From Gordonibacter sp. 28C (GTDB lineage Bacteria; Actinomycetota; Coriobacteriia; Coriobacteriales; Eggerthellaceae): DNA of 64,000 nucleotides. Below are positions 51,401 through 60,078 of the stretch, one piece after another. A model generated the notes under the pieces. The model was not told the DNA's origin. It did not search any database and saw only the letters and a program-made list of their open reading frames with translations. The stretch is from contig NZ_PPTR01000002.1 of NCBI RefSeq assembly GCF_003339845.1, forward strand, positions 62,001 to 126,000, given 5' to 3'. Both the position numbers and the translations under genes were made by a program. The number at the start of each line of letters is the position of its first letter. Position 1 is the stretch's first letter.

Positions 51401-51907
51401 GTCGCCGATGCGCGCGTTCTCGGCCACCACGAGGTCGGACGACAGCACGCACTCGCCCTCCCTCGCCGGCCACGAACCCTGCGTCAAAATGGGCCGGTTG
51501 AGGTAGTCCGCGTCGTCCGAGCGGGCGTTCACCCCGTCGGAGGTGTCCGACGAGAGCGCCGCGGAGGGCAGCGAGTGCACGCGCACCGCGTACTGCTCGT
51601 CGCCCACGTCGGCCATGACGTCGGTCTCGTAGGCGCCCATGACCGTCTGCACGCCCCCCACGTCGGCGAGCGCCCCCAGGTCGTCGTCCGTGAGTCCGAG
51701 CGTCGAGAGCACCCGGATGTCCATGAGGTTGGTGCCGTCGTAGAACGCATCGGCCGCCAGCTTCATGTCGGGGGCCGTCATGCGCAGGCCCGCGTAGAAG
51801 CCGGTGCCCAGCGCCACGATGGCGGCGATGGCCAGGAAGCGCCCGAGCGAACGGGTGATGGATCGGGCGACTTCTTTGTCGAACGCGTTTCTCACGACAG
51901 CAGGCAA
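48431..51907 (-). CDS. ABC transporter permease, FtsX/MacB type with long coiled coil
   Basis: 1,158 residues. One N-terminal membrane segment (FLAIAAIVALGTGFYAG), an extracytoplasmic part with a very long Ala/Gln/Glu-rich coiled coil (about residues 280-610), a three-segment FtsX domain in the middle and a second at the C-terminus, with an extra segment around FVMTVIGIAGCTALLL. The start is TTG at 51907, one base after the ATPase stop. Such two-FtsX permeases in Gram-positives work on lipids, peptides or cell-wall functions. Forms a unit with the ATPase at 51909. Confidence 0.92.
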   Translation of the reverse strand: MPAVVRNAFDKEVARSITRSLGRFLAIAAIVALGTGFYAGLRMTAPDMKLAADAFYDGTNLMDIRVLSTLGLTDDDLGALADVGGVQTVMGAYETDVMADVGDEQYAVRVHSLPSAALSSDTSDGVNARSDDADYLNRPILTQGSWPAREGECVLSSDLVVAENARIGDTVRITETTEGMEDALAVDTYTVVGFVSSSYYATSSNLGATSLGSGSIQQYMYVPESDFSDDLPYTEAFLAVAGAASERASSAAYDDRVAEVKDRVEALAPARERARADGLRVDAQEELDEKRADYERQKADAETQLADAKRQLDDAAAAITESERQLADGQASYDGGVAELASQRASSQQQLAAAEQQVADGRAQVEAARPAIEQGQAQLRQAWAQWQQGADALAQGWTEWHASADPLYAARQQMQDGVAALKAQIAALDPDDPDFAAKKAALEQQRDALAQQLAQFEQDHQGDFAALEHAKATLDQKQAEVDAGKAELDRQQAAFDGQKVQFDAAVAQAEQGAADLAAARQQAESQLAAAQQQLNAAAAQLASGREQLAQGRADYESGLAEYEDKKAEAESRLADAERQLSDAQKQIDDLENPSWYVMDRAANYGVASFNADADRVDSIAQVFPFIFFLVAALVALTTMTRMVEEERMLIGTYKALGYSRARITAKYLVYASIASVTGSVVGIAVLSQVLPAVIMQAYGIIYFVPSQPLPLAIDGGLAALAAGLGVGVTLVATWAAATATLRERPATLMLPRAPKSGKRILLERAAPLWRHLSFSWKVTFRNLFRYKKRFVMTVIGIAGCTALLLTGLGLSDAINDIIDNQFGKITKYNAMVTLKDDLTSQEQMELDGVLGDSRLVSDHARVQRENMLASGPDDADQHVQVIVPQDAADIDRFVMMRTRLGHDPIELGEDGVVLSEKLAAQLGVGVGDAVSLTEQDAIGNATGAPHEATVTGVMENYIYNYAFIGPARYEQMAGEEPPCSTVLALATSDGDLRAELSRELGALGGVKTVAYNDETIDAYRDMLSSVNMIVVVLVVAAAALAFIVLYNLTNINITERVREIATLKVLGFTPREVDAYIYRETALLSIIGSLVGLVLGVWMESFVVVTAEVDQVMFGRIIHPASFLIAFALTMLFTVFVMVAMRRKLAGVNMVESLKSNE

Positions 51908-51908
51908 C

Positions 51909-52610
51909 CTACCATTCCAACGTCTCGGCCGACAACGGCGCCTCGTTGAGCTCGACGCCGGCCACGCGCCCTTCGCGAATATGGATGACGCGATCGGCGA
52001 TGGCCGTGAAAGCGGAGTTGTGCGTGATGAGCACGACGGTCTTGCCGGTGTCGTAGCACGTGTCCTGCAACAGCTTCAGGATGGCCTTACCCGTCTGATA
52101 GTCCAGCGCGCCGGTGGGCTCGTCGCACAGCAGAAGCTTCGGGTTCTTCGCCAACGCGCGAGCGATGGCCACGCGTTGCTGCTCGCCGCCGGAGAGCTGC
52201 GCCGGGAAGTTGTCCAGCCTATGCCCCAACCCCACCTGCGCCAGCACCTCTGCCGCATCGAGCGGATCCTTGCATATCTGGCTGGCCAGCTCAACGTTCT
52301 CCAGGGCCGTGAGGTTCTGCACGAGGTTGTAGAACTGGAACACGAACCCTATGTCGTAGCGACGGTAGTACGTGAGCTCCTTCTGCCCGAACGCGCTGAT
52401 GTCGCGCCCGTCCAGCATGATGGTGCCCGACGAGCATCCGTCCATACCCCCCAGCATGTTCAGCAGCGTGGTTTTGCCGGCGCCCGAAGGCCCCACCACC
52501 ACCACGAGCTCCCCGTGCTCGATGTCGAACGTCATGCCGTCGACGGCCGCCACCTCGACCTCGCCCATCGTATACACTTTGCGCACATCGCGAAACTCGA
52601 CGAAAGCCAC
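51909..52610 (-). CDS. ABC transporter ATP-binding protein, MacB/LolD type
   Basis: 233 residues from GTG at 52610 (GAGAGGT upstream). Walker [11 protein letters not shown]-loop FVFQFYNL, signature [15 protein letters not shown], Walker [14 protein letters not shown]-loop ITHN. Partner of the permease encoded right after it. The open frame continues upstream but lacks ABC homology. Confidence 0.94.
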   Translation of the reverse strand: MAFVEFRDVRKVYTMGEVEVAAVDGMTFDIEHGELVVVVGPSGAGKTTLLNMLGGMDGCSSGTIMLDGRDISAFGQKELTYYRRYDIGFVFQFYNLVQNLTALENVELASQICKDPLDAAEVLAQVGLGHRLDNFPAQLSGGEQQRVAIARALAKNPKLLLCDEPTGALDYQTGKAILKLLQDTCYDTGKTVVLITHNSAFTAIADRVIHIREGRVAGVELNEAPLSAETLEW

Positions 52611-52810
52611 CGGTCGACCTCTCTCTTCCTTTCGGTTACGCTCGAACCACCATACACCAACGCCCCAACGCGCGCCAGCAACGAACATGCTTGTCAAACT
52701 ATCCGCGTTCCGCGTGAGCAGAGCGCTGAAGGTCGCGTTCGGATTCAACAGCAACGCGACCCTGTGACGCACCCGCGCGAAACGGCTGTTCCCAACGTCC
52801 CCAACATGCA

Positions 52811-52841
52811 CGAATGGCGGCCCTTTCGGAACCGCCATTCG
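52811..52841 (-). terminator. Terminator hairpin after surface-protein gene
   Basis: 10-bp perfect stem CGAATGGCGG / CCGCCATTCG, 48 bp past the surface-protein stop; no strong T run. Confidence 0.65.
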
Positions 52842-52888
52842 TTCACATCTCTGCACTCAGTTTGGAATCGCTTGAGCGCTTTGGGGTT

Positions 52889-55800
52889 TTAGCGTTCGCG
52901 CCTCCTTCTCGACCACGAGAGGAGAACCCCACCGGCGGTTACTCCCGCAAGGGCCGCAACAGCGAGCGGCAAAGCGAGGTCGTCGCCAGTTTTCATGAGA
53001 GACGACACCGTCTTCTTGCCGTTGTTGCTTGGCAAACCGGACGGCACCGGGTCCACCACGTCGTTGATAAGAGTGACTTGAACGATGACGGTATGTCCCG
53101 CCGAAGAATCGAATCGGAGGGGATAGGTGCCCACCACGGCGGTGTCTCCAGCGGACGACGTGCCAAGACCGAGATTCGCGATCGCGGTAGTCGGAACCGC
53201 TCTGACGATCGGGTTCTGGTTCGCCGCGATAACGTCGTTGATCGAACCGAGATGCTCGGCGAACACCGCGGCATCCTCTTCGGTCATGTCACCGAACTCG
53301 TCGTACACGCGGGCGTTGGCCGCAACGCGGGCCGTCGCTTCGTCGATTTCGCCGCCCTTCACGTGATAGGTGAAGTTGTTGGCGGAGATACCTTCTTGGT
53401 TGTTGTTGTGCGTCTCGTCCCAAACGGTGGCCAGGACGGTTGTCTGAGCGTATCCTCCTTCAACGTCGATGTCCCCGGCGAAGTACGTGACGTCGTAATA
53501 GCCGATAGCCGGGTCGATCGACACCCCGGAAGCGGATGGGACGACCGTGGCGTACACGATATCCACCGGCTCTTTGGTATCGAGCATCCATGCCTGAGCG
53601 AAGCCGCGGGCGATAAGGTCGTTCAGTTTTTCGGCGGGGCTCAATGCATCGTGAGCCTGCGCCTCGGCCAGCGTCATCCTGAAGGGATTGGCGACCACGA
53701 CGATCTCGTCGGTATAGCCGGGCTTGCCCATCACCCATACCGCCTTCAGCGTGATCTCCTCAACGGTCGGATCGACCGCCAAGTCCCCGTATGTTTTGTC
53801 GTCGAGCACAAGCTGGCCGTTGTATTCCCATTGCTTGAATACATAGCCTTTCTTCACGGGCTCTTCCGAAGGCAGCAGGTTGTTGTCTACCCAGTACACA
53901 TCGGTTCGATCCTCGAACGGATTGCTGGCGCTTGTCGAATCGGATTGGGATCCACCGTCGAGATCGTATTTCACGGTATAGTGCCGCTCGGTCTCGATCG
54001 TGACCTCGCCCTCGGGGTCGGTGCCGCCGTCGATGGGGGCGGTGACCGCGTTGGGGATGGTCGCGTCGACGGCGTCGTCGGCGATGTCGGCGCCGAAGCT
54101 GAAGGAACGGGACTGGTTCTGCCCGATGCCCGCGAGGGTCACGGTCAGCGTGCGGGAGGCCTCGTCCCACGCGACCGAGTCCCCGGGCTTCTCGCCGCCG
54201 GCGATGCGCACGGCGGACTCGCCGGCGAACACGAGCTTGTCGTCGAGCACGTCGGTGACGACGGCGTCCCACGAGGAGGCCTCGGTGGATTCGTTGGTGG
54301 CCTCGACGGTGTAGGTGACCGAGTCGCCGGCGTAGTAGGTGCCGTCGGCGCGGTCGTTGTTGACGACCGTCTTGACGAGGCTCGCGTCGTCGACGTCGTT
54401 CTCGGTCTCGATCGTGACCTCGCCCTCGGGGTCGGTGCCGCCGTCGATGGGGGCGGTGACCGCGTTGGGGATGGTCGCGTCGACGGCGTCGTCGGCGATG
54501 TCGGCGCCGAAGCTGAAGGAACGGGACTGGTTCTGCCCGATGCCCGCGAGGGTCACGGTCAGCGTGCGGGAGGCCTCGTCCCACGCGACCGAGTCCCCGG
54601 GCTTCTCGCCGCCGGCGATGCGCACGGCGGACTCGCCGGCGAACACGAGCTTGTCGTCGAGCACGTCGGTGACGACGGCGTCCCACGAGGAGGCCTCGGT
54701 GGATTCGTTGGTGGCCTCGACGGTGTAGGTGACCGAGTCGCCGGCGTAGTAGGTGCCGTCGGCGCGGTCGTTGTTGACGACCGTCTTGACGAGGCTCGCG
54801 TCGTCGACCGGATTCTCCGAGAAGACCGCCGTATACATCACCGGCCCCACCACTACCTCGTTGGCAGGATCCGCAACCATCGTGGTGCCGTCGTCGGACG
54901 ACCAGCCCACAAAGTTGTACCACGGCTGCGTCGGGTCGAGCACAGGTACCGCGCTGCTCCCGGCGACTCCCGCAAAAGTACCATCGGTCGGCACATAGAT
55001 CGAAGTCTCCGCGTCGAAAGGATTGGAGAGCGAACCCTTAGTCGCATCCCACTTGAATTGCACGCGATTATCGTACACGGCCGTATAGGTGATGGGTGCT
55101 TTGATAGTGTCGGCGACGAAAGCGAGCTCGTTTTCCGCAAAGCCCGTTTCGCCATGTAGCTTTCCGCTCGGATCGCCGGCAAGCAGCCATCCGGCGAATC
55201 GATACGCACCCTGATGCGCGGCGGCATTGTCGACGACGTCGACGCTTTTCAGGCCGACGTCCGCGTCGCCCTCGACGATAAATGGTTTGTTCGTTGTTGC
55301 AGAATTATCGTAGTTCAGCACGCCGCGCGACGAGGCAAGGTCGGCGGCATTCGGATCGACCTCGAAGACATAGCGCCCTTCGTCTCGATCGTCCACTTCG
55401 TTGTTGTTTATGTCGATGAGGAACCGCGCCTCGTACGTATGGGACGTCGGGCCGACTTCGCGACTGGTTATTTCGGGGTCGGAGTACTCCGTATCGCTCA
55501 AGAACCAACCGATAAAACGGATGTCGCCCGGCTGGTATTCGGGCAACGAAGCGTACTCCGGAGGAACGATCACCTCGTACTCGGGGATATCGCTCTGCTT
55601 GACCTTGTCGGTCATGGCTTGGTACGTTTTTGTATCGGTTCGATCATTAGGGGTGTTGGTGAAGCGGCCGATACCGTCCGTGTAATCGCGATCGCGTATC
55701 TGGAACGTCACCTTCGTTTCGTCCACGAGCCGGAGGACAACGTCCTTCTGCCCCGAGTTTCGGCCGGGACCGCCGCTCACGGGGTAGGTGAAGTCGTGAT

Positions 55801-58800
55801 CGCCCATGACGGTGATCGTCACCTCGGAACCGCTTGCCACCGAAGCGCCGAGCGCATGCACGGCATCCACGTCCTCAGCGCTCAACGACATGTCGCACAC
55901 GCCGCCATCCGCCTCGAACTCCCAGTCGCGGTCGATGCCTGCGGCGGGACCGCCGTTGTAGAGCACCGAGAGAATCTGCGGCCCGGTGGCAGTCGCAAGC
56001 CACCCGACATTCGAGAAGTTGTACTCGACCACGTCGTCGGCGAAGATGTCGACGACGCCGAACTCGTTCACAACGTGCGTGTGGTCGAACGTCACGCCGC
56101 GCGTTGTGGTGTACGTCACCTTGTACGGCCCGTTCTTGTCCACCTCGTAGGGCCATTTCAACGTGCGCGTCGTGTAGTCGACGGAATGGGTCGTACCGTC
56201 CGGAAGCGTGATAGAAGCGAAGTACATGCCCTCGGGAAGCGTCGCATCGAAGAATATGGTCCCCTTCGGGCCCTGCTTCGTAAAGGTCGAGCTGGGGCTT
56301 CCCGCAGCCGGATCGAAGTACACGCTCTTCGGCGTCACGCCATCCGCTTCGTATCCTAAACCATAGTTGATCGTGTTGACGACGGAGGAGCTCGCCTGCG
56401 AGCGATACATCTTCACCACGGCGTACGCCACATCGGGGTTGCCGGTGAAGGAATTCGAGGCGATTCCCGCTATCGAAGCCGGAATCTCGAGAACGCCCCG
56501 CAGGTTGTTGTTCGCGAACGCCTCTTCGCCGATGCTTGCAACCGGGCCGAACGCGATGTGTTCGATAGCGTTCCCGGAAAACGCGTTGGCGTTCACCGAG
56601 ACCACACTCGGCAGCGCAAGGTCGACGATCTTGTTATTGGAGAACGCACCGGTTCCCACGTAGGTGACGTACGGAATATCGAGGGTTTCGATCAGGTTGT
56701 CGCTGAAGATATACGTAGGGAGCGACGTCATCCACGACGGCAGCTCGACCGTCTTCATGTTATTGAAGGAAAACACTCCCGAGCCGAAGGAGCCCATCGC
56801 AAGCGGCGTATCGGGGAATTTCACCGTCTCGATCAAGTTATTGCTGAACGCGCCGCTTCCCACGGCGTAGGTGCCCGCCTTCAATTCCACAGCGGTAAGC
56901 TTGTTGTTGCGGAAGGCATTCGATTCGATCTTCTCGACGAATTCGGGCAGATCGATCGCTTCGATGCTATTGTTGGCGAAAGCGCTGGCACCGATGGTGG
57001 CAAGCGATGCGGGAAGCGTCAGGGACACGATCCCACTGCCATCGAACGCTTGCTGCATGACGGTCTTGAGGTTCTTTGGCAAAACCAGATTCGTCAGCGT
57101 GTTGCCCCTGAAGGCGAAAGCACCGATCGTCGTCAGCGCCGATTCTGAGGCAAACTCGACATGGGACATTTCGCACGCATCGAATGCGCTTGGCCCGATG
57201 CTCGTCACCGTCTTCGGAATGTACACCGTACCTGAAATCTTCGCCTTGCCTCCGGAGGTGCCTCCGCCGCCGAACGCCCTTTCGCTGATCGTGACGATTC
57301 CCTCTTCGATGGTTACGTTCGAAAAGGTAACGGACGACGGAAACGTTTGCGGGGCTATGGTCGTAACGACGACGTCGTCGAACTTCGCCGGCACCTTCAG
57401 ATCGGTCGTGCTCCCGCCGAGATATTTCGTGATCGTGCCGGTCTTCACACCGTCGATCACCTGCACGGAGTATTCCCAGTCATCTGTTTTGTTTCGAACG
57501 GGAGGTGTTTCGCCGTCGCTCCAATGGATAGTCGCGTACTCGGCTTCCCATGGTGCTCCCGGAATCGAGTCGGTAAGATGCTGGGTCAGATAGATATCCT
57601 TGAGGCTCTTCGAGTCGTTCGCGGCGATGATCCTATGGGCTTCTCCGCCGATCGACTGGATACCGGCACCGAAGGTGATCGACTCGATAACGGAGTTGTT
57701 CAAGAACGCCATCGAACCGAACGAAGTCACGCTGTCGGGGACGACGAGGTTTGCTATTCTCGTATAGGCGAACGCCGCTTCGCCGATCGTGGCGAGAGAT
57801 CCGGGAAGCGTGATCTCTTCCAAACTGGAACAGCCGCTGAACGCGCGGGGTTCGATAGTCGTAACCGCGCTGGGAGTCGACGCGTCGATGGCGTCGAACG
57901 CGACCGACACGATGTCGCCGTTGTTTTGGAACGCCCATGGCATAACCGACGTGACGGCCGTCGTTCCCACCTTGCCCGGAACAACCACTTTGCCGCCCGT
58001 ATCGTCGATAGGATGCGGAGGAGGAGTCGCACCTGACAGCCATGATTCGGCGGCGCGGAGCCCGATCAGCTCACCGGTGCCTTCGTCGACATACCACCAA
58101 GAATTGTCATCCGCCGTCTTCCAATACACTGTGCAGAACCTGCTATCGGTTAGGTCTGCACCGCCGACGATGCTGCTGGGGTACGCCCACTCCAGATGGA
58201 CGATCGGTTTCGTCGTGCCGCCCGTGCGGCCGAACGCCTGAACGCCGATTTCCTTCAAGCGCGTCGGCAGATACACTTCGACGATGGGAGCATATGAGAA
58301 CGCAAGCATCCCGATGACAAGATCGGCGGTGCCGTCTTCGAACGTGACCGCTGTAAGACCGCTTGATGCGAACGCGCTGTTCTCGACAAGCTCAAGCGAT
58401 CCCGGAAAGGATATGCTCTTCAGTGCGGTGGTCTTCTGAAAAGCCAGGTATTCGATCGTCTTCAACTGGCTGCCCGCCTCGAACGTCACCGACGCAAGCG
58501 AGGTGCAGCCGTCGAACGTCGACGAAGGGATCGCCGTGATGCCGGAGGGAATCGCAACGCTCTTCACGCCCGAATCCCGGAACGTTTGATCGGCGAAGGT
58601 GGTGATCGTCGGAAGCTGTATCGCTCCAAGGCTCGGGCAGTCGGAAAAAGCGCCGATGCTCAGCGTGTCGAGCGTCGTGGGCAGATCCACATCGACAAGC
58701 GACCCGCATCCCCGAAACGCGTATTCCCCTATGAGGTTTACCGATTCGGGTATGGAGACAGCCGCCAGACCACTGCCGGCGAATGCGTATCCTCGAATAG

Positions 58801-59860
58801 CCGTAACCGCATTGCCCGCGAACGTGGCCGATGAGAGCGATGCGCAGTCTGCAAAAGCATACGCGTCGACCGCAGAGACGTCCGCCGGAACGACCACGCT
58901 CGATATCGAGGTTCCCTGGAAAGTCGCCTCGCGAATCAACGTGAGCCCAGAGGGAAGTCGGCCATCCTTCAATTCCATAGGCAAAAACTGGAACGCACGA
59001 GCGGCGATGACGGTTATCTCGCTGTTGACGTCGAATTCGATGCCTTTCACATGGGTGCCCGGGAACACGCCGCCGGCGATTTGCGTGATGGTCACCGGGA
59101 CCGGCTCGCCGTCCTCGGTGTCGGTGCGCAGGCCGACCTTCGGGATATAGAGATGGCCGTTCGCCGGAAAGCCTTCGAGCTCTTCGTTCAGCCCTCTGAC
59201 GATGCCGTCTTTGTCCACTTCGAGATACGGCGTTGCGTCCACGTAATCGCCGCTCGGCGCGCCGTTTTCGGCAAGGCTGGGAGCGGCGAACGGTGCAACG
59301 GCGCTGCGAGTCGCCCCGTCAGGATCGTCCGAGTCCTCCGGGTCGCCCTCCTCTCCCTCGTCGGATGGGGCCTCGGGGGCGGGAGTCGAATCGACGACGG
59401 TCACTTCGAGCTCTTTCTCATGCCCGCCGAAAACCGCGTAGAAGGTGTGGACGCCCACGGGGAGACTTGCCAGATAGCCTTTCGCCATCGTGAAGGCACT
59501 TTGCTCCGCCGTGTAGGCATTATCGGCCAGCGCGGCATGCTGGGAGTCGTTCAGCGCGTCGAGATCCAAGGAAGCCGTCGCACGGTAGACGACCCGCTTG
59601 TCTTCGTGCAAGGAAGAATCGACGTTAAGATCGAACGTGACCTTTGCGGGATTCAATACGATCTCGTCGGCATGTTCCGACAGGACGGAGACGTCCTGCG
59701 GGAAGGCTTCTTGCAAACCTCCCTCTATCGGCTGTCCCCTGTCGCCCGCGTTGTCCGTCGACTGCCCGGCGAACGCGGTCGTCGGCACGAGGCCGAAAAC
59801 AAGCAACGCCGAGAACAGAACCGACAACGCTTTTCTTGTTTTACGTTTCGTTGTATTCAT
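52889..59860 (-). CDS. Very large LRR surface protein with sortase-type C-terminus
   Basis: 2,323 residues; ATG at 59860 with GGGAGTGAG upstream. Signal peptide in residues 1-31 (KRKTRKALSVLF, cleavage after TTAFA). A long array of BspA-type leucine-rich repeats (roughly residues 230-1180, units such as NAF-NN-L--V-LP) is followed by Ig/DUF11-like modules, two of them identical (about residues 1685-1958), and Listeria-Bacteroides-type repeats (KYDLDGG, GYVFKQWEYNG). The C-terminus has LMKTGD, a hydrophobic stretch and RRRRER, as in sortase substrates of this class. Likely adhesin anchored to the wall. An ECF sigma gene lies upstream. Confidence 0.9.
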   Translation of the reverse strand: MNTTKRKTRKALSVLFSALLVFGLVPTTAFAGQSTDNAGDRGQPIEGGLQEAFPQDVSVLSEHADEIVLNPAKVTFDLNVDSSLHEDKRVVYRATASLDLDALNDSQHAALADNAYTAEQSAFTMAKGYLASLPVGVHTFYAVFGGHEKELEVTVVDSTPAPEAPSDEGEEGDPEDSDDPDGATRSAVAPFAAPSLAENGAPSGDYVDATPYLEVDKDGIVRGLNEELEGFPANGHLYIPKVGLRTDTEDGEPVPVTITQIAGGVFPGTHVKGIEFDVNSEITVIAARAFQFLPMELKDGRLPSGLTLIREATFQGTSISSVVVPADVSAVDAYAFADCASLSSATFAGNAVTAIRGYAFAGSGLAAVSIPESVNLIGEYAFRGCGSLVDVDLPTTLDTLSIGAFSDCPSLGAIQLPTITTFADQTFRDSGVKSVAIPSGITAIPSSTFDGCTSLASVTFEAGSQLKTIEYLAFQKTTALKSISFPGSLELVENSAFASSGLTAVTFEDGTADLVIGMLAFSYAPIVEVYLPTRLKEIGVQAFGRTGGTTKPIVHLEWAYPSSIVGGADLTDSRFCTVYWKTADDNSWWYVDEGTGELIGLRAAESWLSGATPPPHPIDDTGGKVVVPGKVGTTAVTSVMPWAFQNNGDIVSVAFDAIDASTPSAVTTIEPRAFSGCSSLEEITLPGSLATIGEAAFAYTRIANLVVPDSVTSFGSMAFLNNSVIESITFGAGIQSIGGEAHRIIAANDSKSLKDIYLTQHLTDSIPGAPWEAEYATIHWSDGETPPVRNKTDDWEYSVQVIDGVKTGTITKYLGGSTTDLKVPAKFDDVVVTTIAPQTFPSSVTFSNVTIEEGIVTISERAFGGGGTSGGKAKISGTVYIPKTVTSIGPSAFDACEMSHVEFASESALTTIGAFAFRGNTLTNLVLPKNLKTVMQQAFDGSGIVSLTLPASLATIGASAFANNSIEAIDLPEFVEKIESNAFRNNKLTAVELKAGTYAVGSGAFSNNLIETVKFPDTPLAMGSFGSGVFSFNNMKTVELPSWMTSLPTYIFSDNLIETLDIPYVTYVGTGAFSNNKIVDLALPSVVSVNANAFSGNAIEHIAFGPVASIGEEAFANNNLRGVLEIPASIAGIASNSFTGNPDVAYAVVKMYRSQASSSVVNTINYGLGYEADGVTPKSVYFDPAAGSPSSTFTKQGPKGTIFFDATLPEGMYFASITLPDGTTHSVDYTTRTLKWPYEVDKNGPYKVTYTTTRGVTFDHTHVVNEFGVVDIFADDVVEYNFSNVGWLATATGPQILSVLYNGGPAAGIDRDWEFEADGGVCDMSLSAEDVDAVHALGASVASGSEVTITVMGDHDFTYPVSGGPGRNSGQKDVVLRLVDETKVTFQIRDRDYTDGIGRFTNTPNDRTDTKTYQAMTDKVKQSDIPEYEVIVPPEYASLPEYQPGDIRFIGWFLSDTEYSDPEITSREVGPTSHTYEARFLIDINNNEVDDRDEGRYVFEVDPNAADLASSRGVLNYDNSATTNKPFIVEGDADVGLKSVDVVDNAAAHQGAYRFAGWLLAGDPSGKLHGETGFAENELAFVADTIKAPITYTAVYDNRVQFKWDATKGSLSNPFDAETSIYVPTDGTFAGVAGSSAVPVLDPTQPWYNFVGWSSDDGTTMVADPANEVVVGPVMYTAVFSENPVDDASLVKTVVNNDRADGTYYAGDSVTYTVEATNESTEASSWDAVVTDVLDDKLVFAGESAVRIAGGEKPGDSVAWDEASRTLTVTLAGIGQNQSRSFSFGADIADDAVDATIPNAVTAPIDGGTDPEGEVTIETENDVDDASLVKTVVNNDRADGTYYAGDSVTYTVEATNESTEASSWDAVVTDVLDDKLVFAGESAVRIAGGEKPGDSVAWDEASRTLTVTLAGIGQNQSRSFSFGADIADDAVDATIPNAVTAPIDGGTDPEGEVTIETERHYTVKYDLDGGSQSDSTSASNPFEDRTDVYWVDNNLLPSEEPVKKGYVFKQWEYNGQLVLDDKTYGDLAVDPTVEEITLKAVWVMGKPGYTDEIVVVANPFRMTLAEAQAHDALSPAEKLNDLIARGFAQAWMLDTKEPVDIVYATVVPSASGVSIDPAIGYYDVTYFAGDIDVEGGYAQTTVLATVWDETHNNNQEGISANNFTYHVKGGEIDEATARVAANARVYDEFGDMTEEDAAVFAEHLGSINDVIAANQNPIVRAVPTTAIANLGLGTSSAGDTAVVGTYPLRFDSSAGHTVIVQVTLINDVVDPVPSGLPSNNGKKTVSSLMKTGDDLALPLAVAALAGVTAGGVLLSWSRRRRER
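53987..54808. repeat. Perfect 408-bp tandem repeat (period 414 bp) in surface-protein gene
   Basis: 53987-54394 and 54401-54808 appear identical at every base; the spacer is 6 bp, so the frame is kept (138 codons per unit). Encodes two identical DUF11-like modules (KTVVNNDRADGTYYAGDSVT opening). Confidence 0.92.
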
Positions 59861-60078
59861 CTCACTCCCACTCTTCTCTCGCGAAGACTCCTGTCTTCGA
59901 CTTTGCCCAAACGTCTTTCCCACCATTCGCTTCCGGTTCCCATTGGTTTGATCGGGGTCGGCAATTCCCCCTCCGATTCCGTCCGCGCAGACGAGCTAGG
60001 GGTGTCCGATGCGGACGGAACCGGAGAGGAGATTGCCGGCTACGGCTTGCCGAAAACGGTTGTGTCGATGCTTTCCAT
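59857..60078 (-). pseudogene. Possible interrupted small gene between sigma factor and surface protein
   Basis: An ATG at 60078 overlaps the sigma-factor stop (TGATG). The frame runs 74 codons to a TGA that overlaps the surface-protein ATG (ATGA). It contains one in-frame TAG at codon 13. The part after it is Ser/Pro rich (SSPVPSASDTPSSSA), like an extracytoplasmic linker. The coupling at both ends suggests a decayed or recoded gene; it could equally be plain leader sequence. Confidence 0.3.

Noticed and set aside
51897-51911. Possible frameshift between ABC ATPase and permease
   Set aside because: Both proteins are complete; the genes are simply adjacent with one base between stop and TTG start.
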